NCBI RefSeq assembly: GCF_004798865.1
Contig: NW_025336480.1
Span: forward strand, 23,219,611 to 23,283,610
Direction of reading: 5' to 3'
Origin: Varanus komodoensis
Lineage: Eukaryota > Chordata > Lepidosauria > Squamata > Varanidae
Length of the DNA: 64,000 nt
This document shows positions 22,120 to 34,410 of the stretch, piece by piece; position 1 is the first letter of the stretch; each line of letters begins with the position of its first letter. The position numbers and the translations under genes are program-made. The notes beneath the pieces are model-generated. The model did not search any database, had not been told where the DNA came from, and saw only the letters and a program-made list of their open reading frames with translations.

Positions 22120-22728
22120 GTAAAATGCTGATTATTTTCAAACTTTTATTTGTATTGATATTTCAAATGTGTATTATTTGTATCTGTAATTTGCTATTGG
22201 GTCTTCACTGATTTCATGAACTGGTGAGATTTTCTATTTGCTTTTCAGGACATTATTGTTGTAGTGTACCTGGGAGAAAATTATACAAAGGTTGTTTTAC
22301 TGTCTTGGCAAGACAGATTATGCCTGGCTCAGGAAACTGCAGAAATTTTAAGTTCAAAGTTCCTTTAGAGATTTTCAAGTAAAGCAAATGGCCATAGTAG
22401 GTTTGATCCAGACCTGTTTTTCCACAAGTGGAAAGCTCCTTTCATTTACAGAAATGAGTCTGATCCAGCAGAGGCTTCTCCTCTACCAACAAAATATTCC
22501 CACAATTCAAAAAGGGCAAGGCAATTTTTACGTTCCCCTTCCTCTTTCAGCCCCCAGCACAGACTTCTATACTGTTTTGGAGGACTTTAAATTCTTCAGA
22601 AGAGACTTTCAAGGGCCCAGAGAAGATGTTAGCTTTAAACTACCTGTTACTTATATTTCAGTTGCATTTTTGGGGCCTTTTATTGTAAAAGACTCCATAA
22701 ATAACGTATGCAAGTCTCTCCCCCACTT

Positions 22729-22770
22729 CTCTCCCTCTCTCTCTCCCTCTCTCTCTCACACACACACACA
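22729..22770. repeat. (CT)n(CA)n microsatellite
   Basis: An interrupted CT run followed by a CA run, then a G-rich block. Confidence 0.8.
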
Positions 22771-23639
22771 GGGGGAGGGGGTAGAAAGAGTCCTTGCTTT
22801 GTATATGCTTTTCCTCTATTTTAGCCTCACAACAGCACTAGCATAAGGTCATCTAGGAAATTTTTATAGAAAACTGTGGGTTTAAGTTCAATTAATCAAT
22901 CAACCAATCAATTAATTAATTAAAACCTTTGTTGATTTGCATTGGAATGGGGTGATTGTGAACTTCTGTAGTCAACAGAGGGGCAGCTGCAGATAATCCA
23001 AGGTGTACCATCTGAGCGTAGCACTGACAGCATGTGAGTCTCCAAAAGGAAAAGAGAACTGCCTTTTCCTGAGACATAGGCATACTTCCAGGTGACCATT
23101 GGAGTGCCCAGCTGAGTTCCTTAAGAAGGAGAAATGAACATTAATTTAGTCACTGATTGAATTTCAGTCAGTTATAAATGGGACCAAAACTCTTATCACA
23201 TCCATAAGGCAGTGGATAATGAGCTACTGTTTATGATTATTTAATTATTTAGAATTAAAGCGGGTAGACAGGTAAATAAAGGGTTTATTAAAATGAGCTG
23301 TTTTTATGTTTTGGAATAATAAAGTACGGTATGTGATGCAGTCCTATTACTTGTTTAGAAAATTGTAAATCAGAAAATATATCATGAGTAATATAAGAAA
23401 TTAGTTTTTGACTGAAATTATATTGTGAATTATTGTACAATGAAAACATGTCTAAAACTGGGGAGAGGGCAGGAAAGAGAAGTGTTTCTGATCATCCAAG
23501 GCCATAGTCTTGTGCACACACAGCTTATGCTGAATGGCAGGCATCTAACCCTGCCATTGTATTTGTTGGTTGAGGTCTCCAAAAGAGTACTCATTGCCCA
23601 ATTATGCCAATAAAAGCTAAGAATAAGATTTACTCTTCT

Positions 23640-24877
23640 GGAGAACTAAACAGGCAATTATTCTTGGCAAACATTCCAGGGACAGGGTGGCACCACTGTG
23701 AGAGCTGGGAAACAAGTTCCATGGCCATATAGATGGTGGAGGAGGGACCCTCCCAAGGCTGCCATCTCCATGTCAGGAAAAGAAAATGGAATATGTCACT
23801 GGGTACCATCTCTATTGAATCATGTGTTGCCAATCTCCAGCATTCCATTCTTGAGCAAGGTGCCAGGCATCTGATGGCATTTCAGTTCTGGGAGTTTCTG
23901 AATGTAGTGGTTTATCTAGATCAATTTCAATCCGCCTTTACAACTAGTTAGTAGAATAGGGACTGTTTTGGGCACCTTAGTGAATTATCTATACTGGGAA
24001 TGGGATAGGAGAAGTGTGTCTCTAGCTTTTAATAGACCTCTTGATGGCTCTCTGTGGCATCAACTCTGGTAACTTTCTGAGGCATCTTTCTGGAGTAGAG
24101 GTGGGGACAGTGTTCTGCAGTATCTCCAGTCCTTCATACGGGAGTAATTTCAGTGGTAAGGAATTTTTGTTTCTGGCCATTGTCCTGATGTGACCCTCAT
24201 GATCCCATCTTGTCTCTCATGCTGTTTACATGAAACCACTGAAAGCAGTTATTCTGAGTTCTGGAGTTCAATTCCACCAGTATGCGGATGGCACCCAACT
24301 CTGTCTCTCCTTTCCATGTAAATTAGTGTACAACCTGTGCTGAGTGGGGTTACATTCCCCTTGAGGACCTGTGTTTGCAGTTCGGCTATACTACTGGGCC
24401 ATGTGGATGCCCAGGTTTTTATGGTGGCCAGGAATGTGTTTGTGAAGCTGATGCTTAGTGTACCAACTGTATCCATTCTTGGAAATGTCTGATCTCAGCA
24501 CAATTACACATACTTTGTTTGCATCCCATTCGAACTGTTGTAATTAGCTGTACATGGAACTGACTTCAAGAACTGTTTGGAAACATCATCTGGTGCAGAA
24601 GAGTGTGGCCAGACTATTGACTGGGGCCAGTAACAGAAAGCATATTGAATAAATATTTTTTATTCAAGAAAGCCTTGGAAATGTAAGTTGCTCTGCTGTA
24701 GAAAGGGGTTTTAATGGATTGGATGCAGTATTCAGGTTAATATTGTTTTGTATTGTTATCTTAAATTTTAATTACATTTTTGTTTTAATACTGATTTTAT
24801 TGATGTTAGGCATCAATAAATGAACATTGAATGCTATTTTTGCTGGAAAAGCACACTATAAATCCAATAATAAAATA
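23640..24877 (+). mobile_element. CR1/L2-type LINE, degraded 3' part with RT motif
   Basis: Scattered plus-strand readings match the reverse transcriptase of the CR1/L2 LINE group: LDQFQSAF at about 23918, then HQYADGTQLCLSFP at about 24276 (the YADD-type catalytic motif with the second Asp changed), and LVQKSVARLLTGA near 24590. The 3' end reads gcacactataaatccaataataaaat, like the tails of this LINE group. Many stops and frame changes make it an old, dead copy. The left end is uncertain. Confidence 0.75.
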
Positions 24878-25499
24878 TATCCTCTTTGCAAGGTAGATGC
24901 ATTGTCATTAAGACTAAGATGAATTTATCAGTCTTACAAGTTTCTCTGGCTTTTCTTTGAGATTTTCTTCCTAACTATAACGATGTTGTTTGAGAATTAC
25001 TGCTTTCCCTAGTAATTCTGAGTAATTTTCCTTTGAGGCCCCTGTTGTGGTTATCTTATTCACATGCATGTAAAGCTCACCATTTTATTTCTATTTTAAC
25101 AGCATTTTGAGAACTATTTTTTACAATATTTTTACAAGCCATTTTAAGAGCGATCAGTGTACTTTTGGAGACTTGTAATTTTTGTGAGACTTACGCCTGT
25201 ATATTTACAAACAGTTCTCATCTGCATCTGAGAAAGATTTCTCACATCCTCGATAAGGAAATTGCTAAGCTTTCACCCAAAACAATGGTCCTCCTTCTGC
25301 TGGCTGCTAACTCTTTTTAAGAATGCAGGGTAGTTTCATTGTTAATTTCCTGCAGCACATCTCACTGTGCACTTAGGAACCAGCATAAAATGGTATCTTC
25401 ATCTATCCCCACTCTTCTGGCACTCAGAGAAAGAAGACAGATCTGACAGATTAGATAGCCATTGCCCTGTCTTGGATGGGATCACGCTTCTCCTAAAGG

Positions 25500-26289
25500 A
25501 CAGGATCTGTAGTTTGTGAGTGCTCCTGCACCCAAAACCCTCATTGGAGTCTCAGGTGAACTCAGTGGCCAGGAGTGCCTTTTTCCAGCTGCCGCAAATA
25601 TGGCAGCTACAGCCTTATCTGGATAGACAGAGCCTGATCACAGTTACTCATGCACCGGTAACACCCCAGCTGGATTACTGTAATGCACTATACATAGGGC
25701 TGCCTTTGAAGACAGTCCAGAGTCTTCAGCTGGTCCAAAATAAGGCTGCCCATCTGGTGTCAAGTATCACAAGCCTATATAACACCTATTCTGTAAAAAT
25801 TACATTGGTTGCCAGCTAAAACCCAGGCCCAATTTAAAGTGCTTATTTTAATATATAAAGCCCTAAACAGCTAGGAACCTGGCCTTTTCCCATATACTCT
25901 TGCCCACTAATTAAAATCTGGGAATGAGGTACTTCTGAAAGAGGAAGTAAAAAGGAAGTAAAAGGGGTGGCAATTAGAAGAAGGGCCTTCTTGGTAACTG
26001 CCCCCCACCTTTGGAATGGGCTTTAAGAGAGGTCCACCTGGTGCTGTCACTACTTTCATTTCAGTGCCAGGAAAAACTGTCCTTTTGTGCAGGTATTTTG
26101 ACTCCTGATTTTTCTAACTGAATGTAAAAGCTCACTCTACTACCAGCAGTTTTTTTCCCTTTGTTCCTCCACCTCCCATAACGTGGAATTGTAATGTTGT
26201 CCTGTATATTTTTTTTAGGGGGGCGGTTGCCACTTATTGGGTTATTCAGCAGCCTATAAATTTATAAATAAATGAATCAATAAATACTG
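25500..26289 (+). mobile_element. CR1/L2-type LINE, 3' end
   Basis: The reading at 25520-25819 contains LDYCNALYIGLPLKTVQSLQ followed by LVQNKAAHLV, the conserved C-terminal reverse transcriptase segment of the CR1/L2 LINE group. Downstream are decayed remains of the last domain (gccccccacctttggaatgg, i.e. a PPTFGMG-like word). The tail is agcctataaatttataaataaatgaatc. 5'-truncated and broken by stops; old. Confidence 0.85.
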
Positions 26290-26355
26290 GTTAATATTCA
26301 TGGTGTTGTAATGGGGAGAGGATTCAGCCCAGCTAATTCAGGATGCTAATCATAT

Positions 26356-26674
26356 TTATTTATTTATTTATTTATTTTTCAATTTATATCCTGCCTTTTT
26401 CCTACAAAGGGCTCAAGGCAGCTTACATCATTCTCCTCCTCCATCTTATCCCCACAACAACAACCCNNNNNNNNNNNNNNNNNNNNNNNNNNNNNNNNNN
26501 NNNNNNNNNNNNNNNNNNNNNNNNNNNNNNNNNNNNNNNNNNNNNNNNNNNNNNNNNNNNNNNNNNGACTGGCCCAAAGTCACCCAGTTGGCTCCATGGC
26601 CGAGCGGGGACTCGAACCCGGATCGACTGAGTCCCAGTCCGATGCTCTTAACCACTACACCACACTGGCTCTCA
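26356..26674 (-). mobile_element. tRNA-derived SINE, antisense, interrupted by an assembly gap
   Basis: The reverse complement of the element at 16271-16499. The tail is at left (tttatttatttattt, atatcctgcctttttcctac, gctcaaggcagcttacatc). The tRNA-like head is at right (ctcgaacccggatcgactg holds the B box; ttaaccactacaccacactgg holds the A box; ends ctctc). The middle is 100 Ns. Confidence 0.85.
26467..26566. other. Assembly gap of exactly 100 N
   Basis: A run of 100 N, the usual placeholder for a gap of unknown size. It lies inside a SINE, so the missing sequence is probably mostly SINE. Confidence 0.99.
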
Positions 26675-27397
26675 TTATAATCCTGCTTCCTTAAGATATC
26701 AATTGAACAAACCATGTGTGCATTTTAGAGTGCAGTAATGTCTTCTGCTCCGGACAGTCTTTATTTAAAACCAAGAAAGGTGTCCTTTCTTCTCTGCAAA
26801 GTCACATTCGCCCTCTAGCTATTGGCATCAGTGTATTAGTTCATTAGTGAGATGCGTTTAGAAGCGTAGTATTTTATGTGCATTTGTTAATATATTAGTT
26901 AAAGGAAGCCGCAGACCTTGAGGGGAATGTACAGATTTAACAGCAATACAATTCAGTTTCTAAATTTGCTTCACTGTAGAAGGTAAGAATTTCTCTGTTT
27001 CTGTTGTCATATTCCTGGGTATTGACAATTTTTTGAATCCTGCGTTTATGGATATAGACATAGATAATGTAAAAGCAAAAGTGGAAAGTGAGTATTTGCA
27101 TTTATTCATAAAAATGAATATATTATAGTCTGAGCATCCTCTTAACGTATGCCAATTATTGACATTTAGAGATGATGCTTTATAATTTCCTGTCCTTTTA
27201 CATAGTATGATACAATGGAAACTTGGTTCTCTTTGGCAAGTTTTTCTGTTTTGTATACTGAAAACACTCTGGTCATTTTCAGAGATGACACTGAACGCTG
27301 ATTTAGTATTACACAGACAAGCCTTTTCAAACCTTGAGACTCACACAATTTCCCCTCACTTCTCCCATTTGACAGGCAGGAGGATTTTTCAGTTTTT

Positions 27398-27556
27398 ATG
27401 ATTCCTGCCTGCGAACCAGGAATCCTAGCTTAAAACAAACTCTAGTTAATTAAACTGTCAGCAAAACAATCCAGTTTGGGGCTAGTTTGCTTAGCTACTG
27501 AGCTTATTTTAAACCAGGATACCTGGTTCGTATGTCACAAGAAGCCAGGAATCATG
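27398..27556. mobile_element. MITE-like imperfect inverted repeat, about 160 bases
   Basis: The left arm (27398-27436: atgattcctg ... gcgaaccaggaatcctagct) is the imperfect inverse of the right arm (27505-27556: ttttaaaccaggatacctgg ... aggaatcat). They share aggat-cctggttcg and the terminal aggaatcat. This fits a small non-autonomous DNA transposon. No target-site duplication was identified and no transposase is present. Confidence 0.5.
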
Positions 27557-29072
27557 GAAATTATAATCAAATCCTGTTTAATCTCTCCTCCTAGCCAAGC
27601 ACTAGGAGGAGAGAGAGAGCATATGAGCACAAAAGTTTATCCCTAAATGTCCGAACATCCACATAGCAGTAAATCTTGCCTTATTGTTTATGCAGGAACC
27701 AGGCCTCTTTAAAGATATTTGAGGAAATTTGCCTGCAGAAGTGAAGGGGAAGCAAATCAATAGAAAAATCTGCTAAGATGAAAAACAGATAATTGATGTA
27801 AGGCAAACATAATACATATGGGGATTTTGAAATAATTCTTGCTGTTTAAATGAAAGTATTTAATGCTCCGTGAACTCAAATATTTAAAAGTATCATCTGT
27901 ATACTGAGTAGTTGTATTTATATTACAACATAAGACCTCTTTAATCCATTGCTAACAACATTTGCAATTAAACAGCTATACAGTTAGAATATTCTGCAAT
28001 TTGAAGATGTTAGATTAATGATTGTTCTAATTCTATTTTAGGAAAAATGTTCCAAATACAGCACACTTACAGTGTTATTTGCCTAGGAGTATTTTTCACA
28101 GTTAATCTTCTGACTCCAGATTTATTTTTATTATAAACACAAACATGTATGCTTGTTAAATATATGCTGTGTCCTGTAGAGGTGAACTTTATAGCTCATT
28201 AGTTGCTCAGTTCTAGGCTATTGCTTCAGTATTTTTTAATTTGAGGCTGCATTTCATGTTTCTGCCATCACATTCCCAAAAGAAGTATATTGAAATATTG
28301 ATTTATTGAGGAGGTAAAATCCTAACCATTTAAAAAGGCAAACTGCTCCTGTCTTAGTTTTAAAATCTGCTATATATAATTTTGATGAGTTGTGCATGTA
28401 AATCATTTAAGTAAGTTAATGTTGATAACCAAATAAATGCATCTCATCAAACCAAACACAACACTTCAAAATCAATATGACTCCAGTTGGAATATTGTAG
28501 GTGTAGGCACTAAACAGTGGTTATTAATTATGCATTTGGTATTAAATCATGTCCAGATATCTGCCAGGCTCTTGAGAGACTAATTATTTCCTGATCTTGT
28601 AGCATGTTGGATAAAAATGGTGCTTCACAATATACTCCCAATGCTAAAGCAGGAATAAGTATGAGAATAGAATTAACACTTGAACTAAGGCAGGCTACAA
28701 ACTGAAATGGATTGAGGGTGGGGATTAATTGTTTTCGTTGTCTACAGACGTACACCGAGTCATCTTCCCATAGGTCTTCATTTTTGTGTTTTGTTACAAA
28801 ACCTGTAAAATTGTATCAGTGCAATTAAATTAGTGAATTTAAGTGTTTATACTTCAGTAATTACATGCAGTTACTTTCTCTGGCTGGGATTTAAAGGGCT
28901 GCACACAGGATTCTGTGCTCAGTCCCAATTTTTTAAATCTCCCTTCCTTGTGCAGTTTGCTATACTACCCCACCCCCTGCCACCCCCAGCTGCTCCTGAA
29001 GGTTGGGGTAACTTGCAGCCTTATGTATAAAGAGCATACAGCCAGAACAATTCTCTCTCTCAGTCTCTCTAT

Positions 29073-29075
<3 letters not shown>

Positions 29076-29118
<43 letters not shown>
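29076..29118. repeat. (CA)n microsatellite
   Basis: About 21 uninterrupted CA units, lying directly beside the L1 target-site duplication at 29119. Confidence 0.95.
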
Positions 29119-29119
<1 letters not shown>

Positions 29120-29135
29120 TCTCTCTGCAGAATTT
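29119..29135. repeat. Target-site duplication of L1 copy 2, left
   Basis: ttctctctgcagaattt, identical over 17 bases to 30541-30557. Confidence 0.9.
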
Positions 29136-30540
29136 ATTTTTTTTTCTTTTCTTTTCTTTTCTTTTTTTTGAGTAAGTTTTATTCTTAATAAACCTAACAA
29201 AAAGAAAGAAACTAAAAAAATCAATCATCAAAAACATCAGACCCACTGGGTCAGCCCCCCACATTTTTTCTTTTTATGTTAAACTATAAACATATTTAAA
29301 TCTATGCATAGTCCCGTTTCTCTAGCCAATGATAAAAAGAGTCCCAAGTTTGATAGAAGTCTTTATCTTCTTTCTCCTTCAGAGACAATTTGTCCATTTC
29401 TGCACAGTCCAAGATCTTTTTTAGGATCAGTTCATTGGTAGGTGGCTCTTCACTCTTCCAGTGTTGGGCAAATGCAATCCTCGCTGCAGTAGTTACATGT
29501 AGAGTCAAATACATTGCTTGTTTACCAACATCATCAGGTACAATGCCTAATAAGAAAACTTCAGGTTTAAATGTTAGAGGTTTTTGCAACATTTCCTCAA
29601 GCCATTTGTGTATTTTAATCCAATACTTTTTTGCCTTATCACAGGTCTACCACATATGATAAAAAGTACCCAATTTGTGTTTACATTTCTAACATCCATT
29701 TGACATATTTGAAAACATCTTAGCTAACCTATTTGGTGACAAATACCATCTATAAAACATTTTATACAGGTTTTCTTTGTATGAGGTTGCTAGTGTTACT
29801 TTAATATTTCTTTCCCACAGTTATTGCCATTTCTCTAACTCAATATTATATCCAGAATTTTGTGCCCATGTTATCATAGTTTCCTTAACCTGTTCATCTT
29901 CCTTTCTCCTATCTGGTAAGAAATTATACAATCTTTTAATCATTTTCTCATCTGATTTAAGAATCACATGGTCAAGTGTCGTTAACGCCTTATAAAAGCC
30001 CCACTCTATAGTCTTTAGCATACCTCGATTGCATTTGAACCTTGTGCCACCAAGAAATATTAATTCCTTGTTCTTGTATTTCTTGATTCAATTTCAGTCC
30101 TCCATCAATATCCAAAATATCATCATATCTCACAATCGTATCTAAATGCAATGCATTTGGATATACAAGAGCTTCCATAGGCAAAAGCCATCTTGGTAAT
30201 TTAGTATACAGTTTTATCTTCAACTTTTCCCACACCGACATTAATGATTTCCTAATATAATGATTTAAGAAACAACCATGTGCCTTACACTTTTCATACC
30301 ACATACAAGCGTGCCAACCCATTTGTGAATCATGCCCTTCAAGATACAAGATTCTCTTATTTCTTAAAGTTATCCATTCTTTTAGCCACGTTAAAACAGA
30401 AGCTTGATAATACAACATCCAGTTGGGAAGACCAAAACCCCCATTCCCTTTAGCCTCCTGAAGCATTTTTAATTTAATCCTTGGTTTCTTCTTTTTCCAT
30501 ATAAATCTCGAGATTTGGGTACTTAAATCATCAAAGAATT
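29136..30540 (-). mobile_element. 5'-truncated L1 LINE, about 1.4 kb, antisense to KIF16B
   Basis: The minus strand encodes the C-terminal part of L1 ORF2 in pieces: KGNGGFGLPNWMLYYQASVL near the 5' end (about 30450) and TAARIAFAQHWKSEEPPTNE near the 3' end (about 29490), both typical of L1. The element ends in a poly-A tail (seen as T-rich, interrupted by C, at 29136-29170). It is flanked by a perfect 17-base duplication at 29119-29135 and 30541-30557. Frame breaks make it non-functional. It overlaps copy 1 (5433-6317) along that copy's length, with roughly one difference in ten where I compared them by eye. Confidence 0.92.
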
Positions 30541-30557
30541 TTCTCTCTGCAGAATTT
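30541..30557. repeat. Target-site duplication of L1 copy 2, right
   Basis: ttctctctgcagaattt, identical over 17 bases to 29119-29135. Confidence 0.9.
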
Positions 30558-32989
30558 CTGTTTCCATGTAAGCTTTTTAGATCTGAGCCTTAATCATTAT
30601 GGGTTCCCTTTCCACCTGCAAGTAAAAAACTTTAAAAAATCAAACTAACATGATACGTGCTATCAAACATAGTATGTAAAATGACATGATAAAAGAAGAA
30701 AATAATTCTCCAACTTCAGAATCATAACACAATTCCCTCTTAAGCATTTATTCGAACAATCAAGCCAACAGGCAGTGTTTCAACAGGCAGCCACCAGGTG
30801 CTTTGCAGATTGAGAGCCATCACCACTGTTCTGAAGAAAAACATTATGACAGGGATGTGTGCAACTCTTTCCAAAGGGCCTTTTCTGGGCTTTTCTTTGC
30901 TGTTGTGTATGTTCCATTGCATAGCCACAAGGTGGCATTGCAAAATAGTGGAATTGTAGAAATACACGAGCTTCTGATAGCACAATTTCCAGAAAATAGC
31001 ACAGATTTCTCAATCTTAAAAAAAAGGTGGAAATGGAGGCAAAGCACAGGAGAGACATTGGAGTATAACAACCTGTAAAGCACCTGTACACTACCTTGAG
31101 TGAGAAATCATGGAAGCACAATAAGTATCTCATATATTTCTGTGATTTCTCCCAATTGATGTTCCCAACAGTCCTGGCAGATAGCTTAGGCTAATATATG
31201 GTAACTTGCTGCCTTGTATAAAGCCCAGGGTTTTCTAGTAAACTTCATTACCTAAATGTCTTACTTGCTCAAGTCCCACACTCCATCTGCTATGCAGCAG
31301 TGGCTTTAGTTAGAGCCTTTTCATAATCACACTGGCTTTACATTGTCTACACCTCTTTAATGCAAACTACAAAGATTCAGCAAACGCTGGAAGTGCCTGT
31401 TGTATGTGTTCCTAATTAACGTCTGGGGTCCCCATGGCCCTATCTGTATGACTTCACAGCAACCCTGTGTGACAGTGAATTTTATAACTCAGCATATGCT
31501 TGAACCTGACTATCCAAACCCAGCATTCTGTGCCCATCTCACAGGCTTTAAAATGTCGGATTAGGCTATGTGACAAGAAACAGAGAAGCAACACGCATAG
31601 AGATAGCATGACCATGCGTATCCACTTCACGTCAACCAAATTTTACTGTGTAATCATGGAAGATCCTTATTCAGACCTGAGCAATTGAACTGCCATAGCA
31701 CTGCTGCAACATAAATCTATGGTTGCTGGAAAGTATATTATCTATCAGGCCATAGAGCCTATATTTTATAACCTCTATGAAAATATACTTGCACTTGCTG
31801 CATTGTCAATGACTTTTAAGACTAGCTTCTTTCAGAGTAAAAACATCATGTTAAATAATGACTCTATTTTTCCAGACTCCCACATTTTTATTCCTTCAGT
31901 TAACAGCCTCTGTTTCTGAGATCCCTGTGCATGAGAAAAAAATGCTTCCTATTTTTGAACTGATGGAAATAGTCAGCACTAGCAATAGCTGTTATTAAAA
32001 AATATATATCATTTGCTTTGAATGTTACAAGAACTCTTTTTACACCAATGGATTTTTAAAAATAGTTCATGGTAACTTCATACCTGTCTACCAAGTGTGC
32101 AAAGATAGAATTTTTTATTCTATATGAAAGCAGTCAGATACTTTATTCATGGTAAACTTTTAGCATCTTGCAACCATATTTGTGTGACTGGGAGAGCGCA
32201 ATACTTTTATGAGGCCTTTATGTACACATCTAATTAATGTAGAACCACTGTGTGAACACAGTTGTGTTTTAACCTACTGTTAATATGCATCTTCTTTTGT
32301 CTTCAAGTGACAACCTAGAAATGATGGTTTTAGGATCTAGAACTGATTTATTAATAAAAAAAATTGTGCTAATGAAGGTCAAAACATTACAGAGTACTCT
32401 TCACATGGAATTACTGACAAAGCTTTTGGGTTCTCTTCCATTCACCCTACCCTGATAACATAATAGTACTTGTCTTATGTTTGAAGTAATTGCCATGTGT
32501 GTTCCTGCATCAGGATATGATCTAGGATAGGAAGGGGTAGCTCATGTCATCATCTGTGCCACAGAGGAGAGGACAGATTGCATCTTGATACGGGGATAGC
32601 GTTTTTGTGCCAGTTCCATGCATAGGGTGATGGTTAGTTCTGCAGTTAGGCTGAGCCTACCTCTCAGTGGAAAATGACGCTGTGCTTGGTCTGATTGTTT
32701 GTTCATAATGAATTTCCAATTTTCATATCTTTCTCAGCACTTAGAGACCAAGAGACAAATACTAAATACACACAGGTTTCAACACGCTGGACTTGTAAAT
32801 GCAGTTGACTTCAGTGGGATTTAATCAGCTTCACTGCATATGGGAGTAAAACTATGGGCTACATCAATTTAATTAATTAAAATTTACAGCCATGAACAAA
32901 AAGAACATCTTCTCTTGATATTGTACACAGTGATACTCATGAGCAAAAAGCTCACATGAATAAATTAGGCAAATTGCACCAATACCAAC

Positions 32990-33090
32990 ATATTTATTTA
33001 TTGCATTTATATACCACCCAAATAGCCTGAGGATTCTCTGGGCAGTTTACAAACATTAAAATAAAAACATGCATGGTATTGTTCACAAGC
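32990..33090. repeat. Dispersed-repeat end
   Basis: atatttatttattgcatttatataccacc, then ctgggcagtttacaaacatt and an A-rich stretch: the antisense 3' end of a common reptile interspersed repeat. Family unresolved. Confidence 0.45.
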
Positions 33091-33162
33091 ATATAAAAGG
33101 AGCCTTCCAGCCCTCTAATATTTGAACCGATGGTTAATTGTGGGCTTACCTCAGTGGTTCTC

Positions 33163-33300
33163 TTTTTAAAAAAATAAATTTTATTGTTTTCACTGCAATT
33201 ATTTGAGACATCGGATATACTGGGTTAACATCTTCCTAATTTAATAGTCAATAGTCATATTCAAATCTACGCATAGTCCCGTTTCTCTAGCTGATAATAA
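33163..33300 (-). mobile_element. L1 LINE, 3'-terminal scrap
   Basis: After a T-rich start (tttttaaaaaaataaatttt), the words catattcaaatctacgcata and gtcccgtttctctagctgataataa match the 3' ends of the two L1 copies at 5433-6317 and 29136-30540. Only about 140 bases of the 3' end are present. Confidence 0.75.
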
Positions 33301-33619
33301 TGGGTCTCAGACTTTGTGGTGCCCCTCCTTGGAATCACAGCACTCATGGAGTGGCAGGGAGGAGAGGTGGCAAAATTGCAGGGAAAGGATGGCGTTCCAA
33401 AGCAAATGGCACCTTTCCCCCAGCAGTCAAGGATGCATAAATCCTTACTGATCTATGTCAGACTTGTGATGATGACCACTCCCTTGTGCTATCATCCCTG
33501 TCTCATTTCAGAGGAGTCGCTACCTTGTTTCAATAATGTTTTCATGCCTGGTTCTAGAAGGAACCAGAGGAAGCCTTTTCTATGCTTCTATTACCAGTGT
33601 TAGGTTACTTCTTCGTCAT

Positions 33620-33771
33620 GACCTCTGTGCATCACACATATGGGTGCTGCACCTGAACAGTGCCTGTGGCCGGAAAGATTTAAAGCTTAATGGTTTTGGC
33701 AGGAACTCCACACCCCTCCCCCTCTACAGTGTAAGTAGGTGGAGTGCCTGCCATGTCCTCAGTCTTCTTGC
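33620..33771 (+). repeat. Left terminal inverted repeat of the DIRS element
   Basis: It contains cacatatgggtgctgcacct, cagtgcctgtgg, aaagatttaaagcttaa and ggtggagtgcctgcca, ending near cctcagtct. The same words appear reverse-complemented at 38622-38760. Confidence 0.85.
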
Positions 33772-34069
33772 GACCTCCGTTTGCTGTGCCTCGAGCCTTT
33801 CGTCTCTCAGTTTGTTCAGGGAGAGAAGCCATTAGAAGGTAACATCTGTATAACAAGGACCTATATTGGAGAGCTTATCTATAGAGTTGTAAATTTTGTA
33901 AATAATTAGCATTAAAGGACTTCAGTTTTATTGCTCATGAATGTGTGGATTGTTTACATGCTGGGCTGCCCCCCTTGACAGTATGGGCTTCTCTCCCCGA
34001 GCCTACGAGCCCACGTGGGATTACTCTCCCAAGTCACACCTTTCTTCCCTCTTACATAAAAGATATTGT

Positions 34070-34410
34070 CACTGTTCATATCTGCGAAGAATTCGGCGAT
34101 TCTCAGCTCTAGAGAAATCCACCATGCCCACTGTGTCTTCTGTTTCAGGCTCAGGAAGATCAGCGTCAGAGGGGGAAGGAGCAGTTTGCTCTGCCTCCTT
34201 CCGAGTAGAACTTGCAGCTTCCTCTCTCTCAGGACTCTCTAGCTTTGATGAGGGTTCAGGCGTTTGCTCTGTGGGCTGAGAGACAGAGGGAGGTGCAGCT
34301 GCTGGCACATCTGCCCCTATGCTGGGTTGTGGGGTTGGCTCTTGGGCACTGGGTGTCAAGTGCAAGTCCTCCTCATGAGTCACTGCCTCTGTTGGGGCTT
34401 CATGCACGAC
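34070..34410 (-). mobile_element. Possible nested fragment in the DIRS element
   Basis: On the strand opposite to the DIRS parts there is a long Pro/Ser/Glu-rich reading, unlike the surrounding DIRS ORF1 sequence. Its composition recalls acidic low-complexity segments of LTR-type elements. It may be a piece of another element inserted into the DIRS copy, or simply the reverse reading of DIRS ORF1. Ends are approximate; no duplication was seen. Confidence 0.3.

Noticed and set aside
22388-22846. A 152-codon open frame just after the second PX exon
   Set aside because: It runs through a CT/CA microsatellite, has no exon signals, and shows no family resemblance. Chance reading.
26570-26674. A tRNA gene suggested by ctcgaacccggatcgactg and the A-box-like end
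   Set aside because: It is the head of a SINE repeated at 16271 and 55464, with no complete cloverleaf and with a SINE body and tail attached.
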